A stretch of DNA of 6,935 bases from a bacterium (GCA_021784265.1 JAJXTA010000143.1:1-6935); one strand, 5' to 3'. Numbered from the stretch's first letter, positions 1-6,637 are shown. Numbers and translations are program-made. Notes: generated by a model from the sequence alone, not told the origin.

Positions 1-842
1 AGCGGATCGATTGTGTTCACCGGCGCGTCCAATACGTACGCGTACAGATTGTTGCCGGCCCAGTATTCCAGCGGGTCCCTGGTCAACCATCCGCCCAGTT
101 TCGGGTGCAGGTAACGGTAGCGCATGGGGTCCAACCCCGTCTCCCCATCCCACCGCCCGTCCGCATAACGGGTCTCCCAGTCGTAGCTGGAGCCGCTCAG
201 CACATTGAAGCTGGCATCCATCACCCGCGGATTGCCGTAGGCGTCGTAGCCGTAGCGCTCCTTCACCGTCCCCGTGGTGTCCCCGATGGCCGTGCAGTGG
301 AACACATCGTGGAAAGCGTACAGCCGCTCGGTGCTGCGGTCGCGCAAGACCAGGTCGTCAATGGACCGCAACCCCCACACGAACTGCCGGTCCGGCGTGG
401 TGTTGCTCCCCGTCCGCTCCTCGAGCACCTGCCACGTGTCCGTGTAGTAATAGTGCCGGACAAGGCTCGTGGTCTTCGTGATCCGCCGGTCGCGCGCGTC
501 GTAGGCGTAGGTCGCCACCACGGCCGAGGTGCTGTGGTCCACCACCTTGACCAGGCGATCCCAAGCGTCCCAGGTGTAGTCGTAGGCCGTCGTCCAGTCC
601 GCCGGCTTGGGGGAGCGCGTCAGGTCACCGTTGGCGTTGTAGCCGAGCAGCGCGCTTGAACCCGACAGGGTGAGAAGCTCGTTCGCCTTGTTCTGCGTCC
701 GGCTCTGGTTCAACACCGTGGTCCCCGCGACCTTCGTCAGGTAATTGGTCCAATTGTCGGTCGGGTCGAGGGTGAAATCTTCCTCGAAACCGGGCGTGCC
801 GCTGATCCCCGTCTTGCCGGCGTTCAGCGTCCCGCGCTGGAG
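1..842 (-). repeat. Direct repeat copy 1 of Rhs core (pairs with 3207-4051)
   Basis: Homology with copy 2 runs from the left edge to about 842, where it stops abruptly within CTCCAG(CGCGGG) on the minus strand. The offset between copies is 3206 up to about position 460 and 3209 beyond it, because copy 2 has one extra codon. Both copies have the same orientation. Identity is uneven: perfect blocks at 112-185 and 355-424, with clustered differences between them (for example 186-225 and 425-480). Confidence 0.93.
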
Positions 843-863
843 TCGTCGCCTTATCTCTTGCAT
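1..863 (-). CDS. Orphan Rhs core fragment, 3' partial (runs off left edge)
   Basis: This frame is open for 287 codons from an ATG at 863-861 to the window edge with no stop. After seven unrelated residues (MQEIRRR) it reads LQRGTLNAGKTGISG and continues through the whole C-terminal half of an Rhs/YD-repeat core. Visible motifs include TWDAWDRLVKVVDHST, ATYAYDARDRR, RHYYYTD, QFVWGLRSIDDLVLRDR, RYGYDAYGNPRVMDA, DGETGLDPMRYRYLHP, GGWLTRDPLEYW and NLYAYVLDAPVNTIDP. By hand alignment it is about 90% identical to the matching part of the Rhs ORF at 5716-2813, with roughly 28 substitutions and a one-codon indel in about 280 residues. It lacks all the upstream YD repeats. The core end keeps the Asp-Pro of the family's DPxGL terminus, and the specific tip lies outside the window. 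A plausible ribosome binding site precedes the ATG. Rhs fragments placed like this are known as orphan tip cassettes; whether this one is translated is uncertain. Confidence 0.8.
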   Translation of the reverse strand, partial: MQEIRRRLQRGTLNAGKTGISGTPGFEEDFTLDPTDNWTNYLTKVAGTTVLNQSRTQNKANELLTLSGSSALLGYNANGDLTRSPKPADWTTAYDYTWDAWDRLVKVVDHSTSAVVATYAYDARDRRITKTTSLVRHYYYTDTWQVLEERTGSNTTPDRQFVWGLRSIDDLVLRDRSTERLYAFHDVFHCTAIGDTTGTVKERYGYDAYGNPRVMDASFNVLSGSSYDWETRYADGRWDGETGLDPMRYRYLHPKLGGWLTRDPLEYWAGNNLYAYVLDAPVNTIDP

Positions 864-1059
864 TACTGGACGCCTTTCCTAATCCAGACCTTTGGAGGCT
901 TCCCCTCAACCACAAAGGGGTTCTCCGGCTTGGCGACAGGTGGTTTGAAGAGGCCTGTGCGCCTGGGGCATTCCGGGTGAGAGGCGGAAACGGGCGCAGC
1001 ATCTCGCATCGATCTGCGCGCGCAAGATGTCGCTGGCGGTGGAAGGCAGGTCGTCGTCA
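864..1059 (-). other. Spacer between the Sel1 gene and the orphan Rhs fragment
   Basis: This 196-bp spacer contains no convincing complete gene. On the minus strand one frame gives a coding-looking tail (KPENPFVVEGKPPKVWIRKG, then VQ and a TAA that overlaps the orphan ATG by one base). That frame also runs back antisense-free through the end of the Sel1 gene, so it may be chance or a remnant of an earlier gene end. A weak hairpin (CCCCT at 902-906, AGGGG at 916-920) has no T-run on either strand and is not called a terminator. Confidence 0.4.
873..880 (-). promoter_or_regulatory. Candidate ribosome binding site for the orphan Rhs fragment
   Basis: On the minus strand AGGAAAGG lies 9 bases before the ATG at 863. 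It is purine-rich and well spaced, and it supports ATG 863 as a start even though the sequence immediately before the Rhs homology is unrelated to Rhs. Confidence 0.4.
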
Positions 1060-2808
1060 TCAACGATTCGGAGCCGCAAACGGGTTGCTGCTCTGTGTCT
1101 TCGCCTTGAAGGACTCCGCCCGCCGTTTCCCTTCTGCTACCTCCGCCGCCGACAACACCGTCTCTAGCTTCGTCTTGTAACCTACCGCGTCCGCGTCCCC
1201 CTGCTGCGCCGACAAATATACCCACTTGTAGCCTTCCACGGGGTCTTGCGCCACGCCGATGCCATCGACATAGAAATACCCCAACACCAGCTGGCTATAT
1301 GCCTCACCCTGCACGGCCGCTCTTCGGTACCACTCGGCAGCCCTGCGTTCGTCCTTTGCGACGCCCTCGCCCTTTTGATACGCCTGTCCCAATACGGCCT
1401 CGGCCTGAAACAAGTCCTGCTCTGCAGCCTTCCGCATCCATCGCAGTGCGAGGAAAACGTTTTGCTGAACTCCCCACCCCTTCAGGTAGCACTCACCCAG
1501 GGAGTACTGCGCTGGTGCGAATCCTTGCTCCGCACTCCTTTTGTACCATTCGGCCGCCACCGTGGCATCCGCCGTCACTCCTTCCCCGAGACGGTATGAG
1601 CCAGCTAGGTTGTACTGCCCAATGGCATCGCCTTTCTCCGCTGCTAGGCGGAACCATCGCAGCGCCTCTGAGATGTCGCGAGTCACACCCTCACCGCTTT
1701 CGTACATGCTAGCAAGAGCGACCATCGCTCCCGATACGAGCTCTCCGTGCGGCGCCTCAAGGTGGAAATGCCCACCCTCCGCGCTTCTTATGCGGAACTG
1801 CAACGGCGCGGTGTCGTTGGCAGTGGCCGCGTAACGGTACAACTTCAACGCTTCTGCGTAGTCACGCGTCACACCAATGCCGTGTTCGTAGCACATCCCC
1901 AAATAAACCGCTGCATCCGAGGCGCCACGACTCATGGCCTGTCGCAGCAATCTAAGACCCATTGCGTGGTCTTCCTTCACCCCTTGTCCTCCTAAGAACA
2001 GCCGCCCCAGGTACGCTTGGGCAGTGGGAGAGCCTCCCTTGGCACTCTTCTCTAACCAAGCAACGGCTTGCTCTGCATTCGCTTCCACCCCTTTGCCTTC
2101 CAGCAAGCAATTAGCGAGGTCGGCTTCGCACTCGGAAGAACCTCTGTCGGCTCCCCGTTTGAACCAGTCAAACGCCGCCTGGTAGTCCTGCGGTGTCCCA
2201 AGTCCATCCCAATAGCAAAGACCCAAGGCGTCCATTCCAAGCGTGTCCCCATGTTCCGCTGAGCGGCGAAACCACCGAAAAGCGGTCTCCCCGTCGCGCT
2301 TCGTCCCCCAACCGCGGGCGTAGCAAACTCCTACATTCGCCTCCGCATCCGCGCTTGCTTGATCTGCCGCCCGTCGAAACCAGTCCAAGGCCTGCCCGTA
2401 ATCTACGCCCACCCCCCGCCCGCTTAAGTAGCAAGCTCCCAAGGTGTTCTGCGCTTCCGCGTCGCCTTGGTTCACGGCTTTTCGCAGCCACCTGATCGCT
2501 TTGGCGCCATTGTGTTCGACCCCTGTTCCGGAGAGATAACACACTGCGAGATCGCGCTGGGCGCGAGCATTGCCTTTTGCCGCAGCCTGACGTAGCCACT
2601 TGAGACCTTGCTTCGACTCAACGGCGGACCTCGTTCCAAAAGCGTACCTCTCACCCAGTTCGACCTGTGCCGCAATATCACCTTTCCTGACCTGCCTCTT
2701 CAGCCTGGCAGCATCGTTAGTCTCGCCGGCCGAACAAACAGCAAAGAGCGCGGAGAGTCCAGTGCATAAGCAGAGCAGCCTCGTTAGAACCATAACATAT
2801 TTCGCCAC
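1060..2808 (-). CDS. Exported Sel1-like repeat (SLR) protein, 13 repeats
   Basis: The protein is 582 aa from a GTG at 2808, or 577 aa from an ATG at 2793. The ATG gives a cleaner signal peptide (MVLTRLLCLCTGLSALFAV, cleavage probably after CSA), and neither start has a strong ribosome binding site. From residue 44 there are 13 repeats of exactly 36 residues with the SLR pattern A..LG..Y..G.GV..D...A..W...AA..G. They occupy residues 44-331 (eight repeats) and 358-537 (five). A 26-residue insertion (332-357) interrupts the array after repeat 8. A 45-residue polar tail follows. Six repeats carry Cys just before the conserved Tyr (LG.CY), and repeat 6 has Cys-Leu. SLR proteins are alpha/alpha solenoids used for protein-protein binding. 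The gene starts 4 bases after the Rhs stop, so the two are probably cotranscribed and may be translationally coupled. This is the position of a partner or immunity gene in Rhs loci. Some SLR proteins are immunity factors for type VI phospholipase effectors; that role here is inference. Confidence 0.93.
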   Translation of the reverse strand: MAKYVMVLTRLLCLCTGLSALFAVCSAGETNDAARLKRQVRKGDIAAQVELGERYAFGTRSAVESKQGLKWLRQAAAKGNARAQRDLAVCYLSGTGVEHNGAKAIRWLRKAVNQGDAEAQNTLGACYLSGRGVGVDYGQALDWFRRAADQASADAEANVGVCYARGWGTKRDGETAFRWFRRSAEHGDTLGMDALGLCYWDGLGTPQDYQAAFDWFKRGADRGSSECEADLANCLLEGKGVEANAEQAVAWLEKSAKGGSPTAQAYLGRLFLGGQGVKEDHAMGLRLLRQAMSRGASDAAVYLGMCYEHGIGVTRDYAEALKLYRYAATANDTAPLQFRIRSAEGGHFHLEAPHGELVSGAMVALASMYESGEGVTRDISEALRWFRLAAEKGDAIGQYNLAGSYRLGEGVTADATVAAEWYKRSAEQGFAPAQYSLGECYLKGWGVQQNVFLALRWMRKAAEQDLFQAEAVLGQAYQKGEGVAKDERRAAEWYRRAAVQGEAYSQLVLGYFYVDGIGVAQDPVEGYKWVYLSAQQGDADAVGYKTKLETVLSAAEVAEGKRRAESFKAKTQSSNPFAAPNR

Positions 2809-2812
2809 GGAA

Positions 2813-5716
2813 TCACTGAGGGCCGCGTGGCGAATAAGGATTAGCTATGCCGCTCACGGGATTCCCAATAACGATGCCGATGACACCGGTGATATTCCCG
2901 GGACCGGATCTCTGCCCCCCTATGCGTGCTTTGAGCTGGAAGCCAACATGCACACTTATATCTGGAGTGATACTGATCCCGGATCCGTCCCCGACCGGAG
3001 AATCTGGAAAAATGCCGGGCAAGCTCGGGGGATTGGTGTTGTTGGCCGGAGTACTCGTAGGAGTCGTGCCAGCGTCCGGCGTTGTCGCGGGAGGAGCGAG
3101 AGTAAGCGTTGGGGGGCACGGAGGAGGGTTATCGGCGCATCCATAATCACCACGCAGGTGAACGCCCAGGCATAGCGAGTCACTGGGAACTCCCTGCTGC
3201 AGCCCCGCTACGTCCACGCGGTTGACCGGGTTGTCGCCCACATACGCGTAGAGGTTGGTTCCCGGAGTGTATTCCAACGGGTCCCTGGTCAGCCATCCGC
3301 CCAGTTCCGGGTGCAGATAACGGTAGCGCATGGGGTCCAACCCCGTCTCCCCATCCCACCGCCCGTCCGCATAACGGGTCTCCCAGTCGTAATTCGAGCC
3401 ACTGATGACCGTGAAGCTCGCGTCCATCACCCGCGGATTCCCGTAGGCGTCATAGCCGTAGCGCTCCTTCACCGTGCCGGTCGTGTCCGCGATGGCGGTG
3501 CAGTTGAACACATCGTGGAAGGCGTACAGCCGTTCCGCGCCCCGGTCGCGCAGGACCAGATCGTCAATGGACCGCAACCCCCACACGAACTGCCGGTCCG
3601 GCGTGGTGTTGCTCCCCGTCCGCTCCTCGATGATCTGCCAGCGGTCGGTGTAATAGTAATGCCGGACCGTTGTCCCCGTGGTTTTCGTCACCCGCCGGTC
3701 CAGGCCGTCATAGGCGTAGGTGGCCACCACCGACGAGGTGCTGTGGTCCACCACCTTGACCAAGCGATCCCACGCGTCCCAGGTATAGTCGTACGCCGTC
3801 GTCCAGTCCGCCGGCTTGGGGGAGCGCGTCAGGTCCCCATTGGCGTTGTAGCCGAGCAGCGCGCTTGAACCGGAGAGGGTCAGAAGCTCGTTCGCCTTAT
3901 TCTGCGTCCGACTCTGGTTCAACACCGTGGTCCCCGAGACCTTCGTCACGTAGGCGGTCCAGTTGTCGGTCGGGTCGAGGGTGAAATCCTCCTCGAAACC
4001 GGGTGTGCCGCTGATCCCTGTCTTGCCGGCGTTCAGGGTCCCGCGCTGGAGCGTCAGCAGCCGGTAGAGACCGTCGTACGTGTAATATTCGTCCTGGCCC
4101 GTCCCGGCCACCAAGTTCGACCGCCACTGCCGGTTGCTGGCCTGTGTAAACCCATACTGCACCCGTTCCAACGCCGCGTAGCTGCTCGTGACCACCCAGC
4201 GCTGGTCGATCACCCGGCTGAACCGGTCCCACCCCGTGTACTGGTCGCCGCCGTCGCCCACCGGCTCCGTGCTCTGCTTGATGTAGGTCAGCTCCGTCCC
4301 CGCTTGGGCCGCACTGGCCTGCACAATCCGCGCGATTCCCGCGTAGCGGTAATCGCCCAGGTGCGTGACCCCGTCGTTGTCGATCAGGGAGACCACCCGG
4401 CTCAGGTAGTCGCCCTGGCTGCCGCTCGCCCCGTAGTTGTAGTTCAACGCCCGCCCGCTCGGATACGTCACCGAGGTCAGGCGCACCGTGTTGGCGCTCC
4501 CGTTGGCATACGCGTATTGCGCCCCCGGCGAGCTGGTGCTTGCCGCGCCCGAATGGGACTGATACTCGTCCACCAACTGCGCGAAGCTGTTGTACGCCAG
4601 CAGGATGTCGTTCACCACGTTGCCCAGTCCCACCGTGGCGTTGTCGTAGCTCGTGGCGTTCTGCAAGAGCCCGCGCACCTCGTAGGTGTAACTCAGGCGC
4701 AGGATCGCCCCATCCACCCCCGACGCCAGGGTCGTGATCCGGTCGTGCGCCAACCGGCCCAGGAGGTCGTACTCGTACGTGTGCACGCTGAGCTGCTGGT
4801 CGGTCTTCTGCTTCATCTGTCCCAAACGATTGTACGCGAACAACATCCGGTCATACCCGCTGGCATCGTCCGGATACGTCACCTGCCGCAACAACTCGTT
4901 GCTGGCGATGTCCGAATCGTTCAATGTCGTGCCGTACACGTATTGTGTCAACTGGTCGCCGGTGGTGCCGTTCTTGGCCGTCAGCGTCGCCAGCCGGCCG
5001 TCGGCATTGTAGGTGTAGTCCGTTTCCCGGTTCTGGTCGGGGTTCGTGCCCCCCGACACGTAGTTCTCCACCTTCGCCGTGAGGCGGCCGGCGTCGTCGA
5101 AGGTCAATTGCGTGACCGTACCCGCCGGATCGGTCCGTTGGTAGGCCTCGCCCCTGCTGTTGTAATTGAGGGTGGTAACCAGCACCGTGGCGGAGCGGGC
5201 GGGTGCGGTGGTCGGGCGAGTCAGCGTGCTGCCGCCGTTGGTTCCGTAGTCGGCGACATTGTGCTCGCGGCCCAGCGCGTCCGGCCAGAGACACACGTAA
5301 CTGACCCGGGCTTGCGGCTGGGCGCCGCCGGGGCTGCTCAACCCGCCGTACCCCGTGGCGTTGTCAAAGCGGTCCCGGGTGATCTGCTCGATCAGGTTGC
5401 TGGCGGCGTCGAACGTGTTCTCGATTTGCTGCATCACCGTATCCCCGGTCCCGTCGTAGTACTCGTAGTACTGGGTGGTCACGCGGCCCAGCGCGTCCCG
5501 AACCAGGGCCTGAACTGCGCCGCTCCCCGCCGGCTGCTCCTGGGCCACATTGCCGGACGGGTCGTACCAAGTGTTGTCCGTCAAGCTGTTGCCCACGTTT
5601 CCGGTTGACGGGTCCACGGCATAGACCACCCGCTGGTAGATGCGGCCGCGGTTGTCGTAGTTCGTCGCCGTCCGCGCCACCAAGTTGCCGGAGGGCGTCG
5701 TATTGTGTCGATCCAC
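2813..5716 (-). CDS. Rhs/YD-repeat protein, N-terminally truncated
   Basis: This 967-aa ORF is made of Rhs/YD repeats through about residue 835, for example YDNRGRIYQR, FDDAGRLTAKV, YNADGRLATL, YNRLGQMKQK, YDLLGRLAHD, YDGLYRLLTL, YNANGDLTRS and YAYDGLDRR. The core closes with RYRYLHPELGGWLTRDPLE and NLYAYVGDNPVNRVDVAGLQ. The usual Asp-Pro of the family's terminal DPxGL is Asp-Val here. In Rhs proteins the repeats form a beta-cocoon that encloses a variable C-terminal tip, cut off after the terminal motif. The tip here is residues 841-967. The listed GTG (5716) is not the natural N-terminus: YD-repeat coding continues in frame for 21 codons upstream (GEIDF, NTYDNLDRVIQ) to a TGA at 5782-5780, and further Rhs sequence sits in another frame beyond that. 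No signal peptide, PAAR or other export domain is visible, so the ORF is probably an internal part of a once larger gene. Expression from GTG 5716 is doubtful. Confidence 0.9.
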   Translation of the reverse strand: MDRHNTTPSGNLVARTATNYDNRGRIYQRVVYAVDPSTGNVGNSLTDNTWYDPSGNVAQEQPAGSGAVQALVRDALGRVTTQYYEYYDGTGDTVMQQIENTFDAASNLIEQITRDRFDNATGYGGLSSPGGAQPQARVSYVCLWPDALGREHNVADYGTNGGSTLTRPTTAPARSATVLVTTLNYNSRGEAYQRTDPAGTVTQLTFDDAGRLTAKVENYVSGGTNPDQNRETDYTYNADGRLATLTAKNGTTGDQLTQYVYGTTLNDSDIASNELLRQVTYPDDASGYDRMLFAYNRLGQMKQKTDQQLSVHTYEYDLLGRLAHDRITTLASGVDGAILRLSYTYEVRGLLQNATSYDNATVGLGNVVNDILLAYNSFAQLVDEYQSHSGAASTSSPGAQYAYANGSANTVRLTSVTYPSGRALNYNYGASGSQGDYLSRVVSLIDNDGVTHLGDYRYAGIARIVQASAAQAGTELTYIKQSTEPVGDGGDQYTGWDRFSRVIDQRWVVTSSYAALERVQYGFTQASNRQWRSNLVAGTGQDEYYTYDGLYRLLTLQRGTLNAGKTGISGTPGFEEDFTLDPTDNWTAYVTKVSGTTVLNQSRTQNKANELLTLSGSSALLGYNANGDLTRSPKPADWTTAYDYTWDAWDRLVKVVDHSTSSVVATYAYDGLDRRVTKTTGTTVRHYYYTDRWQIIEERTGSNTTPDRQFVWGLRSIDDLVLRDRGAERLYAFHDVFNCTAIADTTGTVKERYGYDAYGNPRVMDASFTVISGSNYDWETRYADGRWDGETGLDPMRYRYLHPELGGWLTRDPLEYTPGTNLYAYVGDNPVNRVDVAGLQQGVPSDSLCLGVHLRGDYGCADNPPPCPPTLTLAPPATTPDAGTTPTSTPANNTNPPSLPGIFPDSPVGDGSGISITPDISVHVGFQLKARIGGQRSGPGNITGVIGIVIGNPVSGIANPYSPRGPQ
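2816..3196 (-). other. Variable C-terminal tip of the Rhs ORF
   Basis: These are residues 841-967 of the Rhs ORF, downstream of the conserved core end. The first 22 residues contain two Cys (SLCLG, YGC). A Pro/Thr/Asn-rich linker follows (about 863-907, including NPPPCPP and TTPTSTP). The last 57 residues are Gly- and Ile-rich (ISVHVGFQLKARIGG, NITGVIGIVIG) and look like beta strands with one short hydrophobic run. I see no HNH, ADP-ribosyltransferase, deaminase or nuclease signature. Codon use is less GC-biased than in the core, which fits a separately acquired module. Its function is unknown to me. Confidence 0.6.
3207..4051 (-). repeat. Direct repeat copy 2 of Rhs core (pairs with 1-842)
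   Basis: This is the 3' part of the core of the long Rhs ORF, encoding about residues 556-836. It matches copy 1 over its whole visible length and is 3 bases longer because of one extra codon near 3669. Upstream of 4051 the Rhs core continues here but not in copy 1. The copies lie about 3.2 kb apart in the same orientation and flank the tip and the Sel1 gene. Confidence 0.93.
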
Positions 5717-5769
5717 CTGGATGACGCGATCCAGGTTGTCGTAGGTGTTGACCTCGCAAAAATCGATCT

Positions 5770-5975
5770 CGCCGCTGCGTCAGGCCGTCGGTCGCCAGGT
5801 CGTAGCTATAGCCGGTGATGTACCCCCGCTCGTCCAAAAGCCAGATCAGCCGGCCGTACGCGTCAAAGGCCTCGGTTCGACTTTCGGCGTTACCGCTGCC
5901 GTTTTGGCTGGTCGGCACGACCGGCCAAGTCGTCGTCCGCTGGTTGATCTGGAAATAGGGTGTCTGGCAGAGTCT
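5770..5975 (-). pseudogene. Upstream Rhs fragment, frameshifted relative to the main ORF
   Basis: A second minus-strand frame reads CQTPYFQINQRTTTWPVV, then AESRTEAFDAYGRLIWLLDE, then RGYITGYSYDLATDGLTQR. This includes clear YD-repeat units (FDAYGRLIW, YSYDLATDG). Homology stops near 5770, after which this frame only shadows the main ORF. The main frame takes over with GEIDFCEVNTYDNLDR and has its own TGA at 5782-5780, so the two pieces cannot be joined without a frameshift. An in-frame TAG at 5978-5976 closes the fragment upstream, and a GTG at 5918 is the only common start inside it. From memory of PVC Rhs proteins, these two motifs are normally separated by a long stretch of further repeats. 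The junction may therefore be an out-of-frame internal deletion rather than a single-base error. Confidence 0.7.
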
Positions 5976-5979
5976 CTAG

Positions 5980-6106
5980 TCAAAATGGCCCAGTTTGCCA
6001 GCCGCCAAGTGACTCCCACATCGGTGCTACTCTCCGATACGGGAAAGAGTCCTGGGTCTTTCACGCAGCCTTCGTTCTCACATTCGGTTTCAGCCTCAGC
6101 GACAGC
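5980..6106 (-). other. Possible coding remnant upstream of the Rhs pieces
   Basis: A third minus-strand frame, opened by a TAA at 6109-6107, reads AVAEAETECENEGCVKDPG, then LFPVSESSTDVGVTW, then RLANWAILTRD. Its composition looks like protein rather than a GC-rich shadow, but it has no YD repeat and matches nothing I recognise. The only common start inside is a GTG at 6064. It leads into the Rhs fragment out of frame. It could be a decayed part of the original gene or simply chance. Confidence 0.25.
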
Positions 6107-6240
6107 TTATCGCACCTCTCTGCCGGGTCAATGTTTCCCCGGCGCGCGGGCAACGATGCCCCGCCAACCCACGATGGTAGGGCTCCCAGTCCCCTGCGAG
6201 CCGTCGCCGCCTGCAACCAACGCCTCCAGCCCCATCACCC

Positions 6241-6262
6241 GGCGCGCTCGGAGCGACGCGCC
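6241..6262. repeat. GC-rich inverted repeat
   Basis: GGCGCG (6241-6246) pairs with CGCGCC (6257-6262) around a 10-base loop that can itself form a small GCTCGGAGC hairpin. There is no T-run on either strand, so it is not a classical intrinsic terminator. Elements of this type are often dispersed in high-GC genomes; that is not testable from one copy. Confidence 0.5.
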
Positions 6263-6378
6263 CTGCCTGTGCATTCCGCACGCAGACAGGCCTACCAACC
6301 TGGGCCGGCAGGACCGCACTCCAAGACGCTCCGCGTTCGCCAGGGTCGTTGCGCTGTGTGGCGGCGTGTGATCGGCGC

Positions 6379-6397
6379 GCGGACGGTCCCCGTCCGC
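6379..6397. repeat. Perfect 8-bp inverted repeat with 3-base loop
   Basis: GCGGACGG (6379-6386) and CCGTCCGC (6390-6397) are perfectly complementary around TCC. This is the strongest hairpin in the intergenic region. The lack of a T-tract argues against an intrinsic terminator. Confidence 0.6.
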
Positions 6398-6461
6398 AGC
6401 AGCCCTTCTGGAACCGACGGTTAGAAAAGGTTCCACCTCGCGCAATAAGACTACCGCTGCG

Positions 6462-6481
6462 ACCGCGGGACCGGTCGCGGT
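6462..6481. repeat. Inverted repeat enclosing an ACCGGT palindrome
   Basis: ACCGCG (6462-6467) and CGCGGT (6476-6481) flank GGACCGGT, which itself contains the palindrome ACCGGT. The dyad could be a hairpin or an operator-like site. It is about 155 bp upstream of the candidate promoter at 6638. Confidence 0.4.
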
Positions 6482-6637
6482 TCGCCCTTTTCCCGGCGCG
6501 CCCCGCCGCGCGCCTACGTTCGCGGCTCTGACGGGAGCCCCGCATTTCCGCAAGCGAACTTTGGGACCAGGACCCGCGGCGCGGCGAGGTTCCTCCGCCG
6601 GCCCAGGATGGGCAGCGTTCGCGGGCCTGAACGGCGC

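Larger units (their letters stand above)
6107..6637. other. Intergenic region without a supported gene
   Basis: About 530 bp lie between the divergent units. Long minus-strand frames exist here, but their translations are Arg/Gly/Ala-rich with no motif, as expected of GC-rich noncoding DNA. The region carries at least three GC-rich inverted repeats (listed separately) and no recognisable RNA gene, transposase or long T-run. Confidence 0.55.

Noticed and set aside
105..659. Long plus-strand frame (about 184 codons) that is closely matched by another at 3311-3868.
   Set aside because: The two resemble each other only because both lie antisense to the duplicated Rhs core. Their translations are Arg/Val/His/Pro-rich with no family motif.
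902..920. Possible terminator hairpin between the Sel1 gene and the orphan Rhs fragment.
   Set aside because: The stem is only 5 bp with a 9-base loop, and neither strand has a T-run after it.
4304..5608. 434-codon plus-strand frame antisense to the Rhs ORF.
   Set aside because: This is a GC-driven shadow of the YD-repeat coding strand. It has a low-complexity Val/Arg/His composition and no start context, while the opposite strand has unmistakable Rhs motifs.
5955..5990. TTGACT on the minus strand near 5985 as a promoter for the Rhs ORF.
   Set aside because: The nearest A/T-rich hexamer (TATTTC) is 20 bases away, too far for a convincing -10 pairing.
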